In this document: positions 14,201 to 25,055 of the stretch, piece by piece
Position numbering within the stretch: the stretch's first letter is position 1
How the letters are laid out: each line of letters starts with the position of its first letter
Assembly (NCBI GenBank): GCA_032358165.1
Contig: JAALGY010000051.1
Location: 1,054,001 to 1,118,000, forward strand
DNA length: 64,000 nucleotides
Origin: Diplosphaera chodatii
Lineage: Eukaryota; Chlorophyta; Trebouxiophyceae; Prasiolales; Stichococcaceae
Reading direction: 5' to 3'
The notes under the pieces: generated by a model
Seen by the model: the letters and a program-made list of their open reading frames with translations, nothing else
The model's database searches: none
Told to the model about the DNA's origin: nothing
Made by a program: the position numbers and the translations under genes

Positions 14201-17200
14201 GCGCTCGGCCTGCAGTGCGCGCACCGCCCGCTCCACCTCCAGGCGCTGCGCCTGCACCCGGGCGGCCACCTCCGCCGCCTCCCGCTGCTGCTCAGCCGCT
14301 GCCTGCTCACGTGCAGCCAGCTGCTCTGCTCTCTCCTGTCATGGAACACAGGCAAGATGCTCAGTCTGGCACTGGCACGAAATCGTCACATCAAACATCC
14401 TTGGCAGTTAATCAGCAGAAAGTATGGTTGGCTGCCGTGATAGGACGAAGCATGCGAGACGTACAGCACCAAAGGCAGCGGTGGCATGCCGTACCTGCAT
14501 CTGCTGCTCCAGCTCCGCCGCGTGTGCCCGCTGCTGGTCGGCTTCTGCGTTCGCTGCTGCTGCTGCCTGCTGTGCATGCGCCAGCGCGGCGTCGCCGGCC
14601 GCCTGAAGCCGCGCCACCTGACAGGAGCAGGGATGCCCAGGTGGGGACCATAGCATGTACATTGCTAATGCTCTTTCTGCTTGGGATGAGTATGTTGGTT
14701 TGGAGTGCTCCGAGCGCTTGTGTGTGCCGGTGACAAGGGTTCCCATTGCAGGCGGCCAACCTCCGTCTCTGTGGCCTCGCGCCGCTCACGCATTGAGGCC
14801 TCCAGCTGCGCGCTCTCAGCACGCAGTCGAGCTGCGACCTCCTCCCAGTGCTGCGCGCTGCGGCCAGCTTCCTCGGCCTCCTGCTGTGCCGCCTGCAGTG
14901 CCTGCAGTATGCAGCGGCGATAATTGCTCTAACAGCTTGCAGCTCGCCAGTGTCTGTCCATCTCTAATTGCAGACATCCAACAGGACGTGTGTGTCGACT
15001 ATCAACACTCTTGGTGCTAGTGTCATCACGCTCAGGTACCTCGACAACGGATGTGCGCTTGCTGTCGGCCTCAGCGGTCTCGCGCTCAGCAGCATCCGCC
15101 CTGGCGTGCAGTGACGACAGCCGCTGCCGCAGATCGGCCTCATCGGAGCGCAGGCTGTCACAGAGCTCACCCAATGCTGCAGCAGAGGCCTCCGCCTGCC
15201 GTGCCTCTGACATTGCCCTCTCAACAGCCTGCAGAACCATGAACGCAATGCAAATTCTTGCTCTGCAGTCAGCAGGAGGAAAGGCTGGCATCAGCAGGGC
15301 CAAGCCAACCGAATGCGCTTCCTCAGACCTGCGCCTGGCTATTCTGAGCTGCTGCCACCGCCGCTTCTCGTGCTGACAGGTCAGCTTGTACGGCGGACGT
15401 TCTGGCGGTGAAGGCTTCCTGCGCCGCATGCAGCTCCTCAGCTTCCCTCTTCAGCTGATGCGCCTCCTCCTGCGGACGCAGCGCGCCTGTCAGCTTCACA
15501 GGTGCAGACCTGGACGCTGTGGTAAAATCCTGCAGCACGTGAGTAGCAGCGTGCTTCACACCCCATCGAGCACCTGGCACTTGCTGCTGTGCCTCTCTGC
15601 AGCGGCTTCAGCGTCCTGAACTGCCAGCTCTCGCCGCTCGAGCTCCGCCTGTCTTGTGTCCAGGCCCTGAGACCAAACATACAAGTGGTCAGTAAACTGG
15701 CATAACCATGCGGCTATCATCTACAGGCCGGACACGGTCTGGACCTTGACTGGATCACAAGCACAGGAGCGGCTTCCAAACTCACCTGCTCCCGCTGCAG
15801 CACCGCATCAGCATGGGCCTGCTGCTTTACGAAGTCGGCCTGCTGCACACTCAGCCGAGCTTCCGTAGCCGCGAGGCGTTCCGCATCTGCCTGCACTTCT
15901 GCCCGACACCGCTCTACCGCAGCAGCCGCTGCTGCTGCACTGGCCCGATCTGGCGGCTTCATGGACATGCTCGGAACACCACCTGGGCCAGCCAAACTGC
16001 TGTGGTCTAGGGGCAATGCTGCCATGCTGGCTGCACTGCTGTGGAGCCCATTGGCAGTGCTGGCAGGCACAACGCCAGGGCTCGGCTGCGCAGCTGGCAG
16101 TTGCTGACGCCCAGGCTGCTGCCTGTCAGCATCTCCAGGAGCAACAGAAGACTGCTGCAGTGCGACAGCATGGTGCTGCTGCTGCTGCTGCTGTTGGCGA
16201 CGCTGCTTAGCAGGACTAGCAGAACGAACATGTAGCCAGACATCTGTGCGGTGCTGGCCCGGCTGGACATCGTTCGGCATGGGGCTGGGTGTGGACGCCG
16301 GACCCCCTGATGCCCTTTCGGCCGCATGACCAGGGAGTTGCGGCTGCCTGGCTGCTGCTGGTGTGTTGCTGACTACTGCTAGCTCTGAGGATACAGCTTC
16401 TGGTCTAGGCTGCCGCTGCAAAGCCTGCTGTTGTGCACCGTCAAAAGTCTGCAGCAGGTGGCTGTGCCGCTTGGCTGGCGAGGCTGACGGCACAGGCATT
16501 GTTGCGCGTCCCTGCGAGCCCAGCACTGGCGTCAGCCAGAGGTTCTCCTTCCCGCTGCTGCTCGGTGTGTGCCTACTGCCGCGAAGGCTGAGCTTGCTGA
16601 CGCTGTCGCCTGCTGCATGTGCCCAACTGTGCGGGTCCAGGGGCAAAATTGCGGCCGCTGTGCCCTGCATCTGACCCATGCTCTGATGCGGCGCTGCAGT
16701 TTCAGGGTTCTCATGTGCTACCCTTTCGGACTGCTGCGGATCAATGGTATGCGCAGCCTCCTCATGCTGCTGCTGCTGCTGCTGCTGCTGACGGCCAGAT
16801 GTGTCCTGCGACCAGCTGGCTGTCTGAACGCTGGCATCAGAGCCGGGCATGTCGACGTCATCGGGCCGGCTGCCATCACGGTGGATCTGCAGCGGCGTCG
16901 CCGGGTCGCCTGCGTCCTTGAAGCGCAGGTGCACCTCCTCCAGCAGCTCCGCGGACGCCAGGACGACACCCTTGCGGGCGCTGTCGCGCTCCGCTGCATG
17001 TGCACCATGCTCCCGCCACTACGTACACGCCAATCAGGCCGTGTCAGCACACATGGCAGTCGTTCTAGTCCGCACACTAGTTTTCAAACACAGCGGTGTA
17101 AGCTTCATATGGCAAGTCCTTAAGTGTGGTGCCGCTGCCCGTGAATGGGTGTCAACTTCTGCACCTGGCCCTCCAATGACCGAAACTTGTCCAGCGCCCC

Positions 17201-17230
17201 CCGCGCCGATATAGCGGCAGAACTTTGCAT
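2297..17230 (-). CDS. Giant exon-modular coiled-coil protein (gene A)
   Basis: This gene has about 42 exons and encodes roughly 2,800 residues. The stop is at 2297-2299, after the ending GSLRAGF. The first supported exon is 17230-17165 (MQSSAAISARGALDKF...), and the next runs 17018-15786. An upstream exon is possible because the frame stays open before this ATG. Exon 2 is a low-complexity region rich in Q, S, P and H with two polyglutamine tracts and a DASVQTA motif. About 38 short exons of some 35-72 codons follow, almost pure Ala/Glu/Gln/Arg/Leu heptads with self-similar phrases such as AEREAAL, REAAL and AAAEV. A long low-complexity exon of about 470 codons (about 4310-2900) and two final coiled-coil exons end the protein. 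Most exons are phase 0 and end in CAG before GT, so that read-through gives LQV or AEV. No enzyme domain is visible. A cytoskeletal, centrosomal/basal-body or Golgi tether role would fit the composition, but the family is not identified. It is divergent from GPN1. Confidence 0.8.
13614..14095. repeat. 85-bp minisatellite, about five copies, in an intron of gene A
   Basis: The phrase CTGATGCAGTAGTC recurs at 13671, 13756, 13841, 13924 and 14010, a spacing of 83-86 bp. Each unit also contains one or more CTGTGACAG/CCTGACAG words. A degenerate partial copy precedes the array near 13614. It lies between the gene A exons ending near 14190 and beginning near 13455, making this one of the gene's longest introns. 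On the gene's own strand the units stay open in more than one frame. One frame gives an amphipathic peptide, YCISRELTTLSGELSQAVRR, but the unit is not a multiple of three, so the copies do not stay in one frame. Confidence 0.9.
16173..16195. repeat. Trinucleotide CTG/CAG tract (coding polyglutamine, gene A)
   Basis: This is a short run of GCTGCTGCTG on the plus strand. On the minus strand it reads as CAG codons in exon 2 of gene A, within the Gln/His-rich low-complexity segment. Confidence 0.85.
16765..16790. repeat. Trinucleotide CTG/CAG tract (coding polyglutamine, gene A)
   Basis: A run of GCTGCTGCT on the plus strand encodes eight consecutive Gln on the minus strand, followed by HEEAAHTIDP. 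It is a pure-codon repeat, so length polymorphism between strains is likely. Confidence 0.9.
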
Positions 17231-17742
17231 CTTGAGGCGTGTCAACTGCAGAACCTCTTTGTTATGGGCATCAGTGATGGCACCGCAGTGCCTTGTCAGC
17301 ACACTGTCAGACTAAACGGGGTGTCGTTGTATAGCGACCGGTGCTATCTCTCGAACACGACCACCTACGGCTAGCTGAACCCGTGCGACTACCAACTGCC
17401 GAGGCTCCGTGTGCACCAGCATGCATTGCCCGCGCCAATCAACAGCCCTTCGGTGTTGCAAATTTGCATTTCAAAGGGGTCAGGGGATCTGAGATGAGAG
17501 TCCCGACGCCACTAGCTGGCACATGCATGCAATGTGTTGCAGATTCGCAGTTGCGTCATGCGTATGCATATGTGAGAGTCACAGCTTAGGGACTCACGCA
17601 TGCATATCAGTGTTGCGTGCGTGCTTCAGCAAGCACTTCACAGGTTGCACCAGCGGTGTGCCACTGCCGCAAGCACCCTGCTGCATCGTCGTCGAATGCT
17701 GCATCGCTCTTGAATGCTGATCGTCACGTGAGTCAACACAAG
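17231..17742. promoter_or_regulatory. Shared divergent promoter region, gene A / GPN1
   Basis: About 510 bp separates the first supported ATGs of gene A (-) and GPN1 (+). No TATA-type element was recognised. The region has several TGCATG words near 17520-17600. Gene A may have an upstream exon here. Confidence 0.45.
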
Positions 17743-19758
17743 ATGTCCGCAGATCCAGATGCAGAGATACCGGATCGAACTGCGAAGCAGACTGGCACCT
17801 CGGAGGCTGGGCCATCGAGCGTTGCGGCATCGCCCGCAGACAAGCCAACGGTTATGCTTGTGATAGGTGAACATGCCCACCGCGTGGTCCTGTGCAGCGC
17901 CAATGCAAGACGGCAGCGGCACAGAGCTGTGCCAGCAATGCCTGCATGCTGACACAACGTGCAGGGTGCCAACCGCCAGCACGCCTGCAGAACGGCGAGA
18001 CATAAGCATGTGCCCCATTGCTCATGCACTTCGACAGGTATGGCCGGCTCAGGGAAGACGACGCTCATGCAGCGCATCAACTCGCACCTGCACATGCAGA
18101 GGACGCCCAGCTATATCATAAATCTAGACCCGGCTGTCGCTAACACACCCTATGACCCCAACATCGATATCCGGGATACGGTGGGAGCCCATGCATACTG
18201 CATACTTCGGGCTGGGATACCAAACTGGGGGTTCTCGGCTGAGTTTCTGCAGCGTTGCATAAGTGCGTTGTGGATCATGTAGGTGAAATACAAGGAGGTC
18301 ATGAAACAGTACAACCTGGGGCCAAATGGCGGCATCCTGACCTCGCTCAACCTCTTTGCAACACGCTTCGATCAGGTGCCTCAGTTCCTGGTATTTCATA
18401 GTGCCTGGCCTCCTATGCTCTTTTGCTAGGATGCACGTACTGCAGTGCTAGTCAGCGGGCTCCCACGTCCCACCGGCAACCTACGAGCTGATGGTTTCAT
18501 GGTTCTTAGGTGATCGGGCTGTGTGAGAAGAAGCGGGATCCGCAGCCAAAGTACATAGTCGCAGACACCCCAGGCCAGATTGAGATCTTTACCTGGTCTG
18601 CCAGCGGTGCCATCATCACTGAGGTGCTCAGGGCTGATTGCTACCAGCAAATGCTGGCACATGTCACAACATGCTTGCAAGCGCCTGCTTGATTGTTGCA
18701 GGGTTGCAATGCACTGTTGCAGCCACAAAGCAGCCCAGGCTGTCACCAACATAGTGGGCCCGGTGCAGGCCTTTGCCTCGGAGTTCCCAACAATCGTGGC
18801 ATACGTCATCGATACGCCTCGCTGCACGCTGCCGCAGGTCTTCATGAGCAACATGCTGCAGGTCAGGCTGCGACGCCCCACAGCATAGCAATAGCAATGC
18901 TGCTGCCTACCTGCTGTTGCAGCCTGGCATTTGCATAATCGCTGAACGTGAGCTCATTCTGTGTGCTTGTCCCTTCTCAGGCTTGCAGCATTCTATACAA
19001 AACCCGGCTGCCGCTGCTGCTGGTATTCAACAAAACGGATATTGCACGGCATGACTTTGCCACGGAGTGGATGCAGGTCAGGAACTGCACACGCTGTGTC
19101 TGCTGTGGTGCATGCAATGTCAGCAACTCGCTTCAACGTGTACCTCAGGCATATGGCGATATGTTGTGCAGGACTTCGAGGCTTTCAACGCAGCCCTGGA
19201 GCGGGAAACTGCTTACTCATCCAGCCTTGCACGCTCCCTCAGCCTGGCACTCGACGAGTTTTACTGCAACCTGCAGGTGCGCATGCGCCTAGCTGGCCAA
19301 TCCTGTTGTTGGCTTGGATCACCCCATACATGAGCTGTTTGGCTTGGACACGATGCAAACTGCTCACAAGGTGCACACTCTCATGTGCAGTCGGTTGGCG
19401 TATCAGCGGTGTCTGGCGAAGGCATGCCAGAGCTCTTTGCGGCAGTCGACAGGTGTCGGGCAGAGTACGATAAGGAGTACCTGCCCGTACTGCGGGCTCG
19501 GCAGCAGGTGCAGTGCTGTGGTTACGAGTTTATTGTCTCTTGTTGGGTTGTATCCATGTGGAGACAGTGGGTCCCTTCGTGTGAGCATGTTCGCTCTGCA
19601 AGTGGCTGCAGGAGCGAGACACAATTGAGAAACAGCGGGTACAGGCAGAGATGCTCAAGATGCGATTAGATGGCATGGATGTGCCTCAAAGTGGTGAGCA
19701 CAGCCGTGCTGAGAACAGCTCTCAGCCCGCGTCAGCAGCCGCAGTGAACCCTAGCTAA
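17743..19758 (+). CDS. GPN1: GPN-loop GTPase 1 (GPN1/XAB1, plant QQT2 family)
   Basis: The family's GTPases are needed for RNA polymerase II assembly and nuclear import, acting as a GPN1-GPN3 pair. All signature elements are present: G1 loop GMAGSGKTT, created across the first splice junction; the family-defining Gly-Pro-Asn insert LGPNGGI; G3 [17 protein letters not shown]; and NKTD (G4). Nine exons close in frame: 17743-17866, 18038-18180, 18283-18375, 18510-18623, 18769-18861, 18981-19076, 19172-19276, 19391-19507 and 19612-19758. They give 343 residues, close to the family's size. The C-terminus is a charged segment ([19 protein letters not shown]) and a Ser/Ala tail, as in other GPN1 proteins. 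The ATG at 17743 was chosen because it puts the P-loop near residue 43; an in-frame codon upstream could lengthen the protein. It converges on the MTK gene with about 195 bp between stops. Confidence 0.95.
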
Positions 19759-19953
19759 CGACAGGCCACGTTGTAAAGCATACGAAGTACGAGAGCTGAG
19801 TGTCTTCAGAGCTTGCGTGGTTTGGGTCATCAGTAGTTGGGTTACGACTTTGTGGATTCGATTCATGGCATGTGAACAGTCACCATGGCCATAAGTCAGC
19901 CAGATCAAGGATGTGTGCAATGTGTGCACCAAACTGCCTTGGAAGATAAGCCA
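19759..19953. other. Convergent spacer GPN1 / MTK
   Basis: There are 195 bp between two convergent stop codons. The two 3' UTRs almost certainly overlap or abut. No gene is seen. Confidence 0.6.
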
Positions 19954-22703
19954 TATTAGGCAAGTAGGAACAGTGGAGCTGCGCCGTCCTGCCGAGTCTT
20001 GTCAGCAAATGCTGCTACATCCTCTATGGAGCCAAAGTCTGCGGCGCCAACCAGCAGTGCCCGCCCAAATCGCAGCGCCCGTCGCTCACACACCGCCCTG
20101 GTGCGCACCACGATGTCAGCTTGGTGCACCAAGTCCACGGTTCTTCCAGCTTGCATCTCCGATCGAGTCATCATGGAATACTGTGCTCCGGCAGCCCGGC
20201 TAAGAAAGGTGCTCAGGCAGAGGCAATGTGCAGCAGGAGAAATGTCATATGTCGGGTGTTTGTGCATGCCTGGTGTTGGCGGGCTGTATGGCGTCCATGT
20301 CCACGGTGTGCGCCATGCCCACCAGGCGGCGGATGATGACAGCGCCGCCAAAGCCCAGCGCGTCCACCAGCAGGTCCCGCATGAAGCGCTCCTGCACGTC
20401 CTGCAGCAATGATGCGACAACTTTGAGGGAGTTGAAGAGCCAGGCCCAGTCTATCACGCCGCTTTGCTGAAGAGGGGCAGCAGCAGCACCAGCAGGCATG
20501 CTTGCATGGTGGCTGCCGCGCCTGCCGGGCTGTATCTTGCACTGATCAGGCCCTAGGCCATGCCTCCACCTGCAAAAGCTGCTCGTTGAACAGGGACGAT
20601 GGGAAGATACCGCCCCGCGGCCCGCTGCTGCTCCACAGCTGCCGGAACTCGTCGCTGAAGCACTTCCATGTGTCGACCGCCGAGCGCAGCAGCCAAGTCC
20701 GCTGCTCCGACCTGACAGCCAAAGCAGCGAACATCTCGACCAGCTGCATGACGACCGCTCTGCCAGCTCCTCACTGACCTGATACCGATCGTGTGATCAC
20801 ATGTGAGGACCTCCTCATGCTGCTCAAATGCAAATGCCCACAGTGAGCGCCGTCTGCGCTGACCTGGGGTCATCGTTGCTGGCATGGCCGTCTGAGGCAA
20901 AGAATGCGATGAAGAGGTTGCCGATGAATTTGCCGACGTCGAAGGCAATGGGGCCCATGAATCCAAACTCTGCACAACGAGAGAAATGCCTGGTGATGCT
21001 GTGTGTGCTGTGTTCGTACCAAACCACCTCCACATGCAGCAGCAGGCAGCATGGGAGCCAGAGCCGCATGAGCTGCACAGAAAGAGGCACCGGCGTCAAT
21101 GACGTGGGTGCTGTCGGGCGTGACCAGCACGCTGCCGGTGTGCAGGTCGCCATGCAGCAGCGCCTGCTTCCGCTCCGTGAACAGCACCTGGGCAACAACA
21201 CCCATCACATCAAGTCTGCATGGGCGCCATCGTCATATGTGCAAGGCCGCAGGTCTGCCCGAGTTTGTCCTCCACCACGACACATGAAGCTGTTGGTGAT
21301 GCTTGCACCCCAAAACTACATGGAAGTCGCATTGCTGACCTGCAGGCGGCCCGCAGCAGCGCGGGCGCCCTCATCCGCGTGCAGCGCACTGACATCCGCG
21401 TCCAGCTGCGGCGAGGTCCACTTGTTCTTGGCCTCCGCCGCGCTGTAGGGCTCCTGGAAGATGAGCGCCTCTGTGATGCCGCACATCTCGTCGTTGGCAA
21501 AGCGCGCCACAAGCCTCCTGCAGCATGACATGGCTTTGGCGTGTCAACTCCGGAGACGGGACGCAAGAGAGCGCTGCGGCTGTGGACAAGGTCGTTGGTG
21601 TTCTCTGCCAGCGGCAACAACGACAGTGCGCACAACAACCGCTCCGACCTGTGCTCCGTGCTGGGGAGCGCCAGCTGCGAGGTGTTGTACAGGGTGCGTG
21701 CGCAGAAGGCGCCCATGTGCTCCGCCAGCTTTGGGTAGATGCCGCCGGCGTTGAGCCCCAGCCGCAGCATGACCGCCTACATGTCATGCAACAGCATAGG
21801 TGAGCCACACTTTCATGCTTGTACAGAGCTGAAACAGGTGCCAGCCATGCCACCGCCACCAGGGGGCATGCCCGCATCACAATAGGGTAATTGGCTCACC
21901 GGCGGTGCGATGTAGGCCATGGCGATGGTGAACATCTGGTCGTCGTAGTCCAGCATGGCGGGCACGTGCTCCGGCGCGTGGCGGCCCTCCTCAGCCAGCA
22001 CCTCCGCCTCCACCCTGACCCGGTCCTGCGCAGCATGCGCGGCAGAAACATTGCGAATGCTGTGCAATGAGGGGTCTGGCCCTATAGCAATCTGCTGTGC
22101 GCCTGGCCAGTGTGGAAGGAACCCTTCATTGCTGCCGAGGTCACCTGCGTGAGCTTCCAGGACTTCATGATGCGGACGTAGGGGTGCCCCTGCTTTAGGC
22201 ACAGCGAGCCGGCGGGGCCCTCCAGGACGTACACGTAGTTGATGTTGCCATCGCCCACCTCCCTCACCTGCAGAACTGACAGAATGATATTGTGGACTTG
22301 CACCGACTCGTGGACGAGCAGCGATTGAGCTGACCAGACAGTCCGCATGAGTGGTCCGGTTCTGAAGCTGTGCACGCACAGCGGTTGACAGGTCTGCACT
22401 GCGCATGCATGCTGAGGGGCCTTCGACCCGCAAGACAGGCACCGCACTGACATCAAAAGGCGGCACCTTCCACGCTGCTCTGCTGCTTGTGCCGCCAAGA
22501 CGCTTCGCAAGGTGTGGCTTTGCAGCAACAAAGTCCACGACTGACGCCTCATCCAGTGGCACAAATCCTGATTGCTGCTCAGCGACATGCTGGCCATTCA
22601 GCTGCGGCTGTGCACCACCATTCTGCCTTGCATCCTCTGTGCTGCTGGGTGTTGTTGGTCCAGCAGCGCCATCCAGCTGCTGGTCGTCTACACCCTGTGG
22701 CAT
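19954..22703 (-). CDS. MTK: 5-methylthioribose kinase (methionine salvage)
   Basis: The enzyme phosphorylates 5-methylthioribose (MTR) to MTR-1-phosphate, using ATP. It has the APH-like kinase fold and shows [18 protein letters not shown] (nucleotide loop), HGDLHTGSV (the MTK-typical catalytic loop) and, across an intron, [20 protein letters not shown] (metal-binding loop). Ten exons are inferred. The first (22703-about 22475) carries a roughly 45-residue Gln/Gly/Asn-rich extension before the usual [18 protein letters not shown] start. The last is 20097-19954 and ends in [20 protein letters not shown]. The intron before the last exon uses a GC donor (CAG at 20270, then GCATGC): no GT occurs nearby, and the junction restores the family phrase [14 protein letters not shown]. 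The ATG at 22703 lies only 74 nt downstream of the isomerase stop. Confidence 0.93.
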
Positions 22704-22777
22704 TTGACCACGAGCTGATGTTGCTGCAGTGCATGGCTGTGAAACGCTGCAGTGGCTTATGTGACAGCTGGCAACGT
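22704..22777 (-). promoter_or_regulatory. 74-nt gap between the isomerase stop and the kinase start
   Basis: On the minus strand the isomerase ends with TGA (22780-22778) and the kinase ATG begins at 22703. The gap is too short for an ordinary 3' UTR, terminator and promoter, and no obvious polyadenylation signal is seen. It may be an intercistronic spacer; the regulatory reading is inference. Confidence 0.6.
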
Positions 22778-24556
22778 TCAGCTGCAGTGAAGCAGGACGA
22801 CACGCGCCTTGCTGTGGGCGAATGCTGTGACGCTGAACGTGTTGCCAGCCTTGGGGATGAGGCCATGCTCTGTGATGATGCCCGCAATGAGGTGCGCCGG
22901 CGTGACGTCAAAGGACGGGTTCCATATCTGCAAGTCGAACACAAGCCTGAAGTGCTGGGTGGGGACTGCGTCCTGCAACGCATGCTGACTTTGCCATTAT
23001 GATACATGGCACTGCAGCGTGACGCCACAGAGCATTCGCATGTGCACACCCCGATGCCCTCTGCTGCCACGCGCTGCCCGCGGAAGTGCGTCAGCTCCTC
23101 GCTGTCGCGCTGCTCGATCTGGATGTCGGCGCCGTCAGCCGTGTTGACATCCACCGTCGTCAGAGGCGCCGCAATGAAGAAGGGTATCCTGCAGAAGATG
23201 TTCGAGCTTGCGTGACATGTCATGTCAGCATGCCAGTGGAGATGTTCTTAGGTTGTTGTCCTCTGAGCAGCTGCACCCTGCAGGCCAGCTAGGGTGTTGC
23301 AACCCCAAACCTGTGCTGGGCGGCGTTGACGGCAAGGCTGTATGTGCCGATCTTGTTGGCGGTGTCTCCATTGGCGGCGATGCGGTCGGCGCCCACCACT
23401 ATGGCATCCACCCGCCCGGCCGCCATCAGCGCTGCCGCCGCAGAGTCAGCGATCAGCGTCGCCGGCAGCCCCTCTTGCACCAGCTCATATGCTGTGAGGC
23501 GAGACCCTGCATTTACCAGCCCGCTCAGCTGTGCGATCACTCGACTGCTTGCAGATTGCACTGCAGAGGAAGAAACAAATCGTGAAGCTGTCGTCGGATC
23601 TTGCCCATGAGGGTGCCATTCTTTGAGCTGTCCTGCGGCCTGTGCTAAGCAGCAAGTCGGACTGCACCTTGGTTGTATGGCCTCGTCTCAGTGCAGTATG
23701 CATGCTGCAGCTGCCCCTGCGCTGCCAGCGACCGCACCACGCCGAGTGCTGTGCCGAAGGCGGCAGTCGCCAGTGCGCCTGTGTTGCAGTGCGTCAGCAC
23801 ACGCAGCTGCCCGCCCTTGCCATGGCCAGTGGCTTTGGCTGCTGCCAGCAATGCCTCAGCCCCGTGAGTGCCAATCGCCTGTCCCACATCAGCACGCATT
23901 GCTTAGCATTATCTGTGTGTAGTGATTGACATGTTCTGCTGGAGGCGGGTAGCAAGGTTCAGACGCCAACCTTGCAAGTGGCAATGTCGGCCTTGAAGTA
24001 TGCCTCTGCCGCCTCAATCACAGCATTGGCCACGTCCTGTGACGATGCACCGTCCGGCGCAGCAGCACCCCTTGCAATACGCGACAATGCATGACAGGCG
24101 TCCTGCAGGTTGACCGCCGTTGGACGGCTGCACCACCAGACACAAGTGGCTCGAATTAAAACTGCTCAAGGTGGCCACGGCAAGCGCATGCGGATGCATG
24201 TGACACAGCATATGCCACATGTTTGCTGTCAGCACAGCATGTTAAAGGCTGACAGGACGTAGGCTCGGTGAGCACCTGGTGACCAGGTGGTCAAGCTCGC
24301 GCTGGATTGCACCCGCAGCGTCTGCTGCGCTCTCGAACTGAGCGCCGCTGCCATGCTGCGCCAGCCACACGGCAGTGGCAAGAGCTGCCGTGCAGCCGAT
24401 GGCGGGCGCGCCACGCACGACCATCGACTTGATAGCATCGTATGCTGCCTGTGGTGACGTCACTGGGAGGTAGGTGGTCTCGAACGGCAGCAGCCTCTGA
24501 TCAAGGAGCTCCAGCTTGCCGCGCTCATACTTGATAGCCAGCAAGCCGCCTGCCAT
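22778..24556 (-). CDS. MTI1: Methylthioribose-1-phosphate isomerase (methionine salvage)
   Basis: The enzyme converts methylthioribose-1-phosphate to methylthioribulose-1-phosphate, the step after MTK, and belongs to the MtnA/eIF2B-alpha-like family. The start at 24556 gives [20 protein letters not shown], matching the family N-terminus; an in-frame GTG upstream is not used. Other signatures are [23 protein letters not shown] (rebuilt across the first intron), [20 protein letters not shown] with the catalytic Cys, [38 protein letters not shown] with the catalytic Asp, and [20 protein letters not shown]. Six exons are inferred. The protein is about 400 residues, slightly longer than bacterial MtnA, and ends [13 protein letters not shown]. 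It lies just upstream of MTK on the same strand and is divergent from the plus-strand coiled-coil gene at 25056. Confidence 0.94.
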
Positions 24557-25055
24557 GGCGGTCGCTAGAAAGTGCCCAGTGCTTTGAGTTCTGTTCTTCA
24601 CCACGCTTTAGGCACAATGAGTTGGCGTGCTACAACAGCTGCAGTGTCTGCTCATCCGCGTGCATGCGGATCACATGCATGCATGACAGGTTGAAGGTTT
24701 TCGGATGTGTCGTATGCCGCGCGTGGGCGTCAGGCAGATCACTGATGACAATGCTCTAGACTCTGCAATGTCAAGACTGTTGACGTCCCAAGCATGCAAA
24801 GTAGAATAATGATGCGCAGCCCCAGCACGTGCCATTGCCCGCAGCTGCATATTTTGGCGGCTGCTATTCTTTCCTGCGCTCGGCCAGCCATGACAACTTC
24901 AAAGGGAAGTACACCTCGCAGGATGCACTGTGAAAGTGTGATAAACTGATTGCATGGCGTACTTCTGATGTTTGACCTGCTGTCTGCGCGCTGTCGTCAG
25001 TCAACGGTGGCCACCGGCAGTTGGCTGCGCAGCGCTTTGCACCAAGCAGACTAGC
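24557..25055. promoter_or_regulatory. Divergent promoter region, MTI1 / small coiled-coil gene
   Basis: About 500 bp lies between divergent start codons. It contains dense GCATG/TGCATG words (24660-24690). No gene is seen. Confidence 0.45.

Noticed and set aside
24557..24604. Longer isomerase start at 24604
   Set aside because: That codon is GTG, not ATG. The ATG at 24556 matches the family N-terminus.
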